Shown one piece after another: positions 1-6,710 of a stretch of 22,173 bases of DNA (positions are counted from its first letter, which is position 1; each line of letters starts with the position of its first letter). Below the pieces are notes generated by a model. It was not told where the DNA came from, made no database searches, and saw nothing but the letters and a program-made list of their open reading frames with translations. The DNA lies in assembly GCA_029940175.1 (NCBI GenBank), contig JAOZRM010000017.1, forward strand, positions 1 to 22,173. Direction: 5' to 3'. Origin of the DNA: Candidatus Sabulitectum sp. GTDB lineage: Bacteria > Fermentibacterota > Fermentibacteria > Fermentibacterales > JCC-6. The position numbers and the translations under genes are program-made.

Positions 1-2
1 CC

Positions 3-824
3 AGCCAGGCATCACTGGATCATCGAAAACTTGCATTCACTGGAAACAGATTCCTTTACGGCCTGGAAACACGAACCAGACTAACAATATCACTCTTTGA
101 GCCCACAGATTCTACTACAGACTGGAAACTCACTTTGCTGAAAGGTTCTTTCGGACTACGACGGAACCGACCCGATATTCCGTGGTTCTATGTTCGCCCC
201 AGGGTGTTTACAGAATTTGAAGGTCAACCCCATTCTCCTGTTAGCAAACCGCTTGTTGAGCCCGTTAATGGCAACAAGTTACCTTATTACACTCCTTTCT
301 GCAACTGTTCTCTGCCCAGCATCACTTCTCGTGGCGGCTTTGTAGAAAGCGTGGAGGAAATTTTTCCACTGGAAACTGGAAATGCCGGATTAATGGATCT
401 TGTCTTTGCCGAAGTTGTGGAACTTGCGGGATTTGTTATGGATGAAGACAGTTCCACATCGGCAAAGGTAATAACTCCATGCCACCTGGCTGTGATGGAT
501 ATCATCGTGCCTTCCAGTTTTGCAGAGAACTCTGACTTCTCTCCGCGAGTAGTATCTTCCATTCTGGAAGAGTCTGATGCCTACAACGAGCAACTCATTG
601 ATATGTCCAGATCGATCCTGCCTATTGAACCGGGATTTGAGGTCAAACCCACTATAGAACAGAACATTCTTGATGGTGTGGAAAACTATGGGGAGATCAT
701 TGAGGACCTTTTCAAGAGACGCGATCTCAACCCCCTGAATTACACAACAATTCGAGTTTTCGTGCACTTCCCCGTGATCCCTTCCAATCTTGATATAACC
801 TGGAAGCCAAATAAGCAAAACTGA
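3..824 (+). CDS. Unrecognised protein, 3' part (5' end lies outside the window)
   Basis: The frame is open from the first bases of the window without a stop until TGA at 822-824, so about 273 C-terminal residues are visible and the true start lies upstream. A TTG at 135 is a possible internal start, but no ribosome binding site precedes it. I do not recognise a family. The visible part has no clear membrane segment. It contains a Cys pair (FCNCSLP), an acidic helical stretch near the C-terminus (EIIEDLFKRRDLNP) and a basic, polar end. Base and codon use look like the neighbours, so there is no sign of recent transfer. It is followed by a 234-base spacer holding the malQ promoter and no obvious terminator for this gene. 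The coding call is fairly secure because of the long uninterrupted frame; the function is unknown. Confidence 0.65.
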   Translation, partial: SQASLDHRKLAFTGNRFLYGLETRTRLTISLFEPTDSTTDWKLTLLKGSFGLRRNRPDIPWFYVRPRVFTEFEGQPHSPVSKPLVEPVNGNKLPYYTPFCNCSLPSITSRGGFVESVEEIFPLETGNAGLMDLVFAEVVELAGFVMDEDSSTSAKVITPCHLAVMDIIVPSSFAENSDFSPRVVSSILEESDAYNEQLIDMSRSILPIEPGFEVKPTIEQNILDGVENYGEIIEDLFKRRDLNPLNYTTIRVFVHFPVIPSNLDITWKPNKQN

Positions 825-888
825 CTGTTTTGTAACTGCATGGTTTCCTACACGTTATCCATACTGTGCGGCATTATATATATACGCC

Positions 889-917
889 TTGACATTGCTG
901 CTGCGTATATGTATACT
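889..917 (+). promoter_or_regulatory. Sigma-70-type promoter upstream of malQ
   Basis: A perfect -35 hexamer TTGACA (889-894) is followed after exactly 17 bases by TATACT (912-917), five of six matches to the -10 consensus. Transcription would begin near 924 and give a leader of about 135 bases before the malQ start, containing the hairpin at 988-1017. An AT-rich stretch lies directly upstream. This is the best promoter match in the window. Confidence 0.75.
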
Positions 918-987
918 TCTTTTCGTCAGAGAGATCCTGCAATGGCGTGCGGGGAAAAAAGGACTCTTTGACACCTTCCTTCCTTAT

Positions 988-1017
988 CAACGTCCGTCAC
1001 CAAGGTGGCGGACGTTG
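988..1017 (+). promoter_or_regulatory. Long perfect hairpin in the malQ leader
   Basis: The two arms are inverted copies forming 13 to 14 base pairs (one G-T wobble) around a very small loop centred on AA. Each arm contains the block CAACGTCCG or its complement. The hairpin lies between the promoter and the malQ ribosome binding site. A short T run occurs about 12 bases downstream (1030-1034), too far for a standard intrinsic terminator. It could act as an attenuator, an mRNA stabiliser or a protein-binding site. Pairing is read directly from the sequence; function is not known. Confidence 0.55.
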
Positions 1018-1050
1018 TACGTTATAAGTATTTTTCAGGCCGGATTGAAT

Positions 1051-1056
1051 GGAGGA
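1051..1056 (+). promoter_or_regulatory. Ribosome binding site that fixes the malQ start
   Basis: GGAGGA lies just before the ATG at 1059. The spacing is short (2 to 3 bases), but no comparable site precedes the GTG at 1005, and homologous MalQ proteins begin close to this ATG (shortly before the GILLHLTSLPG motif). Confidence 0.6.
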
Positions 1057-1058
1057 AA

Positions 1059-2420
1059 ATGCTCTTTAACGGTGATACTGGAATATTACTTCATCTCACG
1101 TCCCTCCCCGGCAGGTGGGGAATCGGTACTGCAGGCTCCGAAGCAATGCATTTTGCAGAGTGGCTGGCTGACTCCGGTGTGACTGTTTGGCAGGTACTTC
1201 CTGTGTCTCCGCCTGTTTTCGCAAACTCTCCCTACCAGGCCCTTTCATCTTTTGCGGGAAATCCGCTTCTTATCTCCCCTGAAAGTCTGTTCAAACTGGG
1301 GTTTCTGTCATCAGTTGAACTTGCTTCGGCTGAAGTTGAATCTTCATCTCTTGTTTCCTGGAAAAAACTTGCAGGAAGAATGTCTTTGCTGAAGCTGGCA
1401 GCCAGCCGTGCACTCAGATCCGAGCCTCCAGGATTTCAAGAGTTCTGTGAACTCCGGTGGGTAAAGGAGTGGTCGATGTTTGCCGCACAAAAGAATCTAA
1501 ATGGTGGTAGATCCTGGACACAATGGAAAAACACAGAGCGACCTCCTGCTGAAGATATTCTTGTACAGTCCATGATACAGTTCTTCTTCTACCGGCAATG
1601 GAAGGAATTGAAGAAGTATTGCAATTCACTGGGAATTCGCATCCTTGGAGACATTCCAATTTACGCCGCTCACGACTCCTCCGATGTGTATTTTAACCGG
1701 AAGCTTTTCAAACTGGATGCCAATGGACAGCCTACTGCCGTGGCAGGTGTACCACCGGACTACTTCAGCGCAACCGGTCAGCTCTGGGGCAACCCGGTGT
1801 ACGACTGGGAGAGTTGTGCCGGATCTGAATTCAACTGGTGGACAGAACGCATGTCAGCAGCTCTGCAGCTGTTTGATGCTGTTCGTATAGATCATTTCAG
1901 AGGGTTTGCTGAATACTGGGAGATACCTGCCGGTGAAAAAACGGCAGTGAACGGAAAGTGGGTAAAGGGGCCGGGAATTGAATTGTTCAGGCATTTGGAA
2001 AGAGCCCTGGGAAAACTGCCGGTAGTGGCGGAAGATCTCGGCTTGATAACACCTTCTGTTCACCAGCTCCGGGAGCAGTGTGGATTTCCAGGAATGGTAG
2101 TACTTCAATTCGCCCTTCAGAACCCGGGATTTTCTCTGAGCCAGGTTGATCCCAAAACCGTTGTCTACACCGGTACACATGACAATGACACAACAGCAGG
2201 ATGGATCGGATCAACAGGAAGACAACTGGGTTTTACATCAGTAAGCTCTCTTGTTGAAATGGCTCTGTCATCCCAGGCTGGTCTTGCAGTAATTCCCATG
2301 CAGGATATCCTTGAACTGGGCTCCATAGCTCGAATGAACACTCCATCTGTAACCTCAGGAAACTGGAGCTGGAGAATGACGAAACTGCCTGCGGTTCGGA
2401 GAATATCCAGGAGCAGTTGA
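1059..2420 (+). CDS. malQ: 4-alpha-glucanotransferase (amylomaltase, GH77)
   Basis: Cytoplasmic enzyme that transfers alpha-1,4-glucan segments between maltodextrins during glycogen or maltodextrin metabolism. Family hallmarks are in order: GILLHLTSLPG near residue 8, GDIPIYAAHDS near 197, GVPPDYFSATGQLWGNP near 230, the nucleophile Asp278 in VRIDHFRGF, the acid/base Glu325 in VAEDLG, and Asp375 in GTHDND. The length of 453 residues is short for this family (about 490-500). Residues seem to be missing after GTHDND, and the C-terminus is unusual: after the conserved NWSWR it ends within about 15 residues in basic, unconserved sequence, where homologues usually have a further helix. A -1 reading frame stays open another 118 bases beyond the stop. 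The start is chosen at ATG 1059 rather than GTG 1005 from the Shine-Dalgarno site and family N-terminus. It is probably transcribed from the 889-917 promoter. The identification is very secure; the integrity of the last residues is not. Confidence 0.93.
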   Translation: MLFNGDTGILLHLTSLPGRWGIGTAGSEAMHFAEWLADSGVTVWQVLPVSPPVFANSPYQALSSFAGNPLLISPESLFKLGFLSSVELASAEVESSSLVSWKKLAGRMSLLKLAASRALRSEPPGFQEFCELRWVKEWSMFAAQKNLNGGRSWTQWKNTERPPAEDILVQSMIQFFFYRQWKELKKYCNSLGIRILGDIPIYAAHDSSDVYFNRKLFKLDANGQPTAVAGVPPDYFSATGQLWGNPVYDWESCAGSEFNWWTERMSAALQLFDAVRIDHFRGFAEYWEIPAGEKTAVNGKWVKGPGIELFRHLERALGKLPVVAEDLGLITPSVHQLREQCGFPGMVVLQFALQNPGFSLSQVDPKTVVYTGTHDNDTTAGWIGSTGRQLGFTSVSSLVEMALSSQAGLAVIPMQDILELGSIARMNTPSVTSGNWSWRMTKLPAVRRISRSS

Positions 2421-2536
2421 CATTTTCTCTTTCCAGTGCATTTTACTCCCATGAAGGATACAGCTTTCGATTTGATCAGTTCAGCTCTTATCAGCACATT
2501 CGCATGGCGCTGGTGGGCGGGTTCTTCCGTCCATAA
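2315..2536 (+). other. Possible frameshifted C-terminal extension of malQ
   Basis: In the -1 frame relative to malQ there is an open stretch ending at TAA 2534-2536. From about 2378 it would replace the terminal residues of MalQ with a longer tail containing QEQLTFSLSSAFY and ending in MALVGGFFRP. The codons look like normal coding sequence for this window. It may be the original MalQ C-terminus displaced by a one-base change, a remnant of another gene, or chance. The tail does not clearly match the usual MalQ end, so this is tentative. Confidence 0.25.
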
Positions 2537-2606
2537 TTAATACTCAGAAGTTCACTACATTACAGTTTTCCATACTTGTTTAATCACAACAACTTAGGAG
2601 CATACC

Positions 2607-3881
2607 ATGCGAAGATTTTCTTCCAGGGGCGGAGCTTTACTGCCCACAGAATACACAAATATCAAGCCCTTTCTTCCCTCTCTTCCTCCACCTCCAGTGG
2701 GAACGGACGGATCCCCGGTTGGTCCGGAAGTACTTTCTGCTCTTTTCCCGTCGGGTATGATCCAGCACGAGATCACCATGGAACCCAGAGTTCCCATTTC
2801 TGATCAGGTTCGTGACGCCTACAAAGTCTATCGCCCCTCTCCTCTCATTAGAGCAGTGGAGCTTGAGCGGGTACTGGATACACCGGCACACATCTACTAC
2901 AAATACGAGGGAACGAATCCCGCAGGCAGCCACAAGAGCAACACTGCCCTGCCGCAGGCTTACTTTGCCGCGAAGGACGGAATCAGTCGAATCACTACGG
3001 AGACCGGTGCCGGGCAGTGGGGCAGTGCCCTCTCTCAGGCATGCAACAGGTTTGGCCTGGATCTGGATGTATTCATGGTAAGGGCAAGCTATCTGCAGAA
3101 ACCTCTGCGCAAGACCTTTATAAACATGCACGGCGGTAAAGTGTACGCAAGTCCAAGCAAACTCACTGAATCCGGTGGAAGTTTTCTTGAGAAAGACCCT
3201 GAACACCCGGGAAGCCTGGGCATTGCAATAAGTGAAGCAGTAGAGGTTGTTCTTGCGGAAAAAAGATCATGCTATAGCCTGGGCAGTGTATCTGATGCTG
3301 TCTGTTTGCATCAATCCATCATCGGGCAGGAATCAATACTGCAGATGGAGGAGATGGGAGAGTACCCCACGGAGATAATAGGCTGCGTAGGTGGAGGATC
3401 CAACTTTGCTGGAATAGCCTTTCCGTTCATTGAGCAAGTACTCACCGGTAATGCGGAAATCAAGTTCACCGCAGTGGAGCCCACAGTGTGCCCCACGCTC
3501 ACAGAAGGTAAACTCAAGTATGACTTCGGAGATGCCTCCGGGCTTACTCCGAAGTATATGATGTATACCCTTGGTGCCGGCTTTGTCCCTCCTCCCATAC
3601 ATGCAGGAGGTCTGAGATACCACGGAATGGCTCCACTGGTGAGTCACCTGGTGAAGCTCGGCATGATTGATCCAATTGCTTACACCCAGGAAAAAGTTCT
3701 GGAAGCTGGGAAGAAGTTTACCCTGATTGAAGGTATCCTTCCAGCGCCGGAATCAACTCATGCAATTGCAGCTGCCATAGACTCTGCCATTGATGCAAGG
3801 AGATCGGGAGAAGAAAAGATTATTCTTTTCAATCTGAGTGGACACGGGTACCTTGATCTGGCGGCATACGAAAACGACTGA
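2607..3881 (+). CDS. trpB2: Tryptophan synthase beta chain, TrpB2 type
   Basis: Pyridoxal-phosphate enzyme of 424 residues that makes tryptophan from indole and serine. The TrpB2 subgroup often works without a TrpA partner as an indole-salvage enzyme or stand-alone beta chain. TrpB2 features seen are the N-terminal FLPSLPPPPVGTDG stretch, RPSPLIRA near 76, the PLP lysine Lys110 in GSHKSNT, the catalytic region TETGAGQWGS (131-140), the phosphate-binding loop GGGSN (262-266), GGLRYHGMAPLVS near 334 and SGHG near 411. Full length for the family (about 420-450). ATG 2607 is preceded by TAGGAG at a spacing of 6. It lies 186 bases after malQ on the same strand, with no trpA or other trp gene visible, which favours a salvage role. 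A hairpin terminator follows directly. The subgroup assignment comes from motif memory but is strong. Confidence 0.95.
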   Translation: MRRFSSRGGALLPTEYTNIKPFLPSLPPPPVGTDGSPVGPEVLSALFPSGMIQHEITMEPRVPISDQVRDAYKVYRPSPLIRAVELERVLDTPAHIYYKYEGTNPAGSHKSNTALPQAYFAAKDGISRITTETGAGQWGSALSQACNRFGLDLDVFMVRASYLQKPLRKTFINMHGGKVYASPSKLTESGGSFLEKDPEHPGSLGIAISEAVEVVLAEKRSCYSLGSVSDAVCLHQSIIGQESILQMEEMGEYPTEIIGCVGGGSNFAGIAFPFIEQVLTGNAEIKFTAVEPTVCPTLTEGKLKYDFGDASGLTPKYMMYTLGAGFVPPPIHAGGLRYHGMAPLVSHLVKLGMIDPIAYTQEKVLEAGKKFTLIEGILPAPESTHAIAAAIDSAIDARRSGEEKIILFNLSGHGYLDLAAYEND

Positions 3882-3891
3882 ATTGACTTCT

Positions 3892-3927
3892 GGAGCGGCG
3901 GCTGCAAACCCGGTTGCCGCTCCTTTT
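3892..3927 (+). terminator. Rho-independent terminator after trpB2
   Basis: A perfect 8-base-pair stem (GGAGCGGC at 3892-3899 with GCCGCTCC at 3916-3923) encloses a 16-base loop and is followed by TTTT. It starts 10 bases after the trpB2 stop codon. Confidence 0.8.
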
Positions 3928-3937
3928 ACCTGCCCAC

Positions 3938-3966
3938 TTGACCTCAACTTGTTTCTGTTCTATCCT
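3938..3966 (+). promoter_or_regulatory. Sigma-70-type promoter for the lamin-tail protein gene
   Basis: TTGACC (3938-3943, five of six matches) is separated by 17 bases from TATCCT (3961-3966, four of six). It lies just after the trpB2 terminator and about 30 bases before the next ATG, giving a very short leader that contains the ribosome binding site. Confidence 0.6.
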
Positions 3967-3995
3967 AAAGTGCGTAGGAGGAAAGGGGGAAGTTC

Positions 3996-4589
3996 ATGTT
4001 AACGGTTCTTGCAATGATTATAATGTCAAGTGGTTCTGCTTCTCTGTATGCAACCACAGACGGCGGGGGTCTGGTCATTAATGAAATTATGATCGATCCT
4101 CTTGCATCCTCATCTACAGATATGGGTCAATGGATAGAGCTTCACAATAACAGCAACGACTGGGTAAATCTTTCAGAATGGATCATTAAGAATCAGAGCA
4201 ATGAAGTGATCCAATTCTCATCTCATGTTATCCAGCCTGGAGGGTATTTTGTTGTGGGAGCCAGCAGTCTGGTGGGCGAAAATGGAGACTATGACCCTGA
4301 TGCTATCTGGGGTACTTTTTCTCTCTCTCCCATTGGAAGTCTGATTCTAAGCAGTACCAGCACAGACTCCCAGGAATTCTTCAGCTGGAATGGCAGCTGG
4401 GATATTGAACCCGGTGCATCTCTGGAAAGAGTTAATCCCGGATGGGCAGCGTCAGAACGGGAAAGCTGGTTACACAGCACTTCCGTTTACGGCGATGGAG
4501 ATATGGGAACTCCAGGACTGCAGAACAGTGTGTTCTCCAACGGATTCGGTCAGAACACCTGGGCATTCATCAAAGCCTTCGTAAATTAA
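3996..4589 (+). CDS. Exported lamin-tail-domain (LTD) protein
   Basis: A 197-residue exported protein with a hydrophobic N-terminus (residues 1-18, MLTVLAMIIMSSGSASLYA) acting as a signal peptide. Residues about 27-125 form a lamin-tail (LTD) Ig-like domain. The diagnostic pieces are VINEIMIDP, WIELHNNSNDWVNLSEW, IQPGGYFVVGA and, later, ASLERVNPG and the terminal MGTPGLQN. In bacteria such domains sit on cell-surface or secreted proteins, sometimes next to nucleases or phosphatases; here no catalytic domain is attached. The start ATG is preceded by a purine-rich GGAGG/GGGGGA region. It has its own promoter and stands alone, since the next gene is convergent. The exact function is unknown. It could be a surface-binding or structural protein. 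Confidence 0.8.
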   Translation: MLTVLAMIIMSSGSASLYATTDGGGLVINEIMIDPLASSSTDMGQWIELHNNSNDWVNLSEWIIKNQSNEVIQFSSHVIQPGGYFVVGASSLVGENGDYDPDAIWGTFSLSPIGSLILSSTSTDSQEFFSWNGSWDIEPGASLERVNPGWAASERESWLHSTSVYGDGDMGTPGLQNSVFSNGFGQNTWAFIKAFVN

Positions 4590-4739
4590 CGCTAGTACAT
4601 GTCCGGGGATAAAACACTGGCATTTACAACCACATAATCGACCGCACTCAGCACGTTTTTCAAATGCGCTACTGTTTACTGGATGGAACGGCACCGAATA
4701 CATGTATCGTCACACAGAATTCCTCTGCTGCTAATTCCC

Positions 4740-5222
4740 CTACTTCTCGTCAAATTTCTTTGCGCTGGTGTAACCTTCCAGATCGTACACGATGTTCTTG
4801 TCTGGCATTTCCTGTCTGTCCAGCCTTACATCAGCATCTCTGAAAAACATCTCTGCATGGGTGGAAATGTAATCGCTGAAAACCACTACTCTTTTTATTC
4901 CTGCGCCTATCAATGCTTTAGCGCAAGTTGTACATGGCATATTGGTGACATACGCGGTACCGCGATTTATGGAAACACCATTTTTAGCAGCTTGCATAAG
5001 GGCATTCATCTCTGCATGATTGGTGCGTATGCAATGGTTATCCACTATAAGACAACCGACATCATCGCAGTGTGGAAGGCCTGGAAGCGATCCGTTGTAG
5101 CCTGTGGCAAGAACATGTTTGTGTTTAACAAGTACACATCCGCAGTGCATTCTCGGGCAAGTGGCTCTTTCACTGGCAAGCATGGCCAGTTTGAGAAAGT
5201 ACTGATCCCATGAAGGTCTCAT
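4740..5222 (-). CDS. comEB: ComEB-like dCMP deaminase
   Basis: Zinc enzyme that deaminates dCMP to dUMP for thymidylate synthesis; cytoplasmic. The 160 residues match the family in length. Visible motifs are the N-terminal GYNGSLPGLPHCDDVGC (residues 41-57) typical of dCMP deaminase/ComEB, the HAE zinc and catalytic site (His69, Glu71) and PCTTCAKAL with zinc ligands Cys97 and Cys100. The start is preceded on the minus strand by AAGGAG at a spacing of 5. It is the last gene of a three-gene unit: it begins 21 bases after the upstream barrel gene, and the first gene of the unit carries a ComEA-like helix-hairpin-helix domain. In Bacillus subtilis the comE operon has comEA followed by comEB, so the symbol rests on both sequence and context. 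No comEC is visible in the window. Confidence 0.92.
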   Translation of the reverse strand: MRPSWDQYFLKLAMLASERATCPRMHCGCVLVKHKHVLATGYNGSLPGLPHCDDVGCLIVDNHCIRTNHAEMNALMQAAKNGVSINRGTAYVTNMPCTTCAKALIGAGIKRVVVFSDYISTHAEMFFRDADVRLDRQEMPDKNIVYDLEGYTSAKKFDEK

Positions 5223-5243
5223 CTGTTCTCCTTTGCGTTAATG

Positions 5244-6710
5244 TCAGAAATCCCAATCAAGCTGCATTCCTGCCGATGTTCTTGAAGGCCCCTCTGTTTC
5301 ACTGGAACCGCTGCCCAGAAATTCAGCACCTTCCATGGTGTACAATGCTCCTTTCACACGGAGAACAGCACTCTGTGAAATATGTGCAGAAACAGCTCCC
5401 TGCAAAAGTGCCGATGAATTATACAGAGCTCTGGAGCCGAATTCTCCTGGAAATGAAAGTGAATAGGCATAGATTCTGCTGTTCCAGCCACCGGTACTGG
5501 ATGCTGCTGCTGAAACGGTGATATCCAGAATTGTCATTGGACTGTGCTTAAGCCGGATCTCAACACCGGTACCGTTCTCGCCTGGGGCGATATCACTTCT
5601 GAACCAGGTAACAGGCACCTTAAGGCTTAGAGTAAGATCAGAATAGGGGCTCCATGATGCAGTAACCTGAGCCCTGTATGTTCTTTCCTCCTCTGTAGCT
5701 GTGAGCTTTATGCGTTGTGTAAGATTCGTTCTGTTGCCAACTCTTTCCGACAGTTGAAAGCCTGCTTTGAAAGAATCCTCTTCCTCTCTGTCAAGAACAA
5801 GTGCGCCTGCATCAACCGTGATCCCGCTAAACGGGCGCCACCTGAATCCGTATCCTGCACCTATTATGTGATTTGTGCCCATGGTTCCAGCGCTGCGAGC
5901 CCAGTTGCCTGTGTACCTGCTCACAGTGAGTGCATGACGAATATCTGCCAGGTTTCTGCTTCCGGAAACAAGAAAGTTGAAAGTTGAATCAAAGTCAGCA
6001 GCGATCTCTCCGGTTAGAAGAGCATCATCAGACTCAAGGAGGAAGTCAGCTCCAATTCTTGAAAATGATTCCTCAGAAGAATCTTCAACATGATCCAGAT
6101 AAGCAGCAGAGAGTCCAACCGGACCGAAACCAGCCCTGAGAACTGCGAGTTTTTCTTCAATTACCCGTCTGTTCTCTATTTCACTCTCCGTTCGATGCAA
6201 CCCGGACAAACCACTGTCAATTTTCGACCAGCCCAGAACAGTAGAGATCGAAACTTCGTTAAAATGATATTCTGCTGCCACTCCGGTGAGTGGATCAGCA
6301 TCATTTGCCCCCGGACTTTCAGAAAGCTCCAGACGCATCCTCCAGCTGGGTGTTTTTGAAAGACTCAGAGGATCGCCACCGGACCATGGACCGGGGTGAC
6401 AAAGAATAAGGCCGTGAGCAAGCTGAACCCGCAGCCCGCCTGCAGCCATGTTGAAAACATCCGGGTCGGTGTAGCTCACACCTCCTGTTATCAGGTCACC
6501 CCACTCCTCTCCCGGATCTTTTTCCGTTAGAAGAACAGTTGACCATGGACCAAGATCAAAGTGGAGTCTCTGGTAAAATGCAGCAGCACTCCCTGCCCAG
6601 AGGTCTTCTCTGATTCCTGCAGGGTCGGGCCATCCATGCTCAGCCCTTACTCTGAAGTCACCGGAAATCGATGCAACTAATGTAAGTATTCCGAATAGTA
6701 CTGTCATCAT
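5244..6710 (-). CDS. Outer-membrane beta-barrel protein paired with the HhH protein
   Basis: A 488-residue exported protein. Residues 1-17 form a hydrophobic signal sequence (MMTVLFGILTLVASISG). The rest is rich in alternating hydrophobic and polar strands and ends in QLDWDF, an aromatic last residue as expected for BAM-assembled barrels. The segment LYQRLHF-like/GPWSTVLLTEKDPGEEW (near 50-70) followed by LRVQLAHGLIL recalls, from memory, the barrel part of the helix-hairpin-helix barrel proteins of Bacteroidota and relatives. There the HhH domain lies N-terminal in the same chain. Here the HhH domain ends the preceding gene, whose TGA overlaps this ATG by 4 bases. No clear ribosome binding site precedes the start, so translation is probably coupled. 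Likely an outer-membrane channel or scaffold; a DNA-related role is inferred from context only. Confidence 0.8.
   Translation of the reverse strand: MMTVLFGILTLVASISGDFRVRAEHGWPDPAGIREDLWAGSAAAFYQRLHFDLGPWSTVLLTEKDPGEEWGDLITGGVSYTDPDVFNMAAGGLRVQLAHGLILCHPGPWSGGDPLSLSKTPSWRMRLELSESPGANDADPLTGVAAEYHFNEVSISTVLGWSKIDSGLSGLHRTESEIENRRVIEEKLAVLRAGFGPVGLSAAYLDHVEDSSEESFSRIGADFLLESDDALLTGEIAADFDSTFNFLVSGSRNLADIRHALTVSRYTGNWARSAGTMGTNHIIGAGYGFRWRPFSGITVDAGALVLDREEEDSFKAGFQLSERVGNRTNLTQRIKLTATEEERTYRAQVTASWSPYSDLTLSLKVPVTWFRSDIAPGENGTGVEIRLKHSPMTILDITVSAAASSTGGWNSRIYAYSLSFPGEFGSRALYNSSALLQGAVSAHISQSAVLRVKGALYTMEGAEFLGSGSSETEGPSRTSAGMQLDWDF

Noticed and set aside
37..377. Recurring CTGGAAAC word near 41, 64, 122 and 369
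   Set aside because: The copies are irregularly spaced inside a coding frame and the flanks differ, so this is not a repeat array.
889..1182. 97-residue open frame over the malQ promoter and leader
   Set aside because: It covers the -35/-10 boxes and the hairpin and overlaps the malQ start in another frame, with no recognisable protein.
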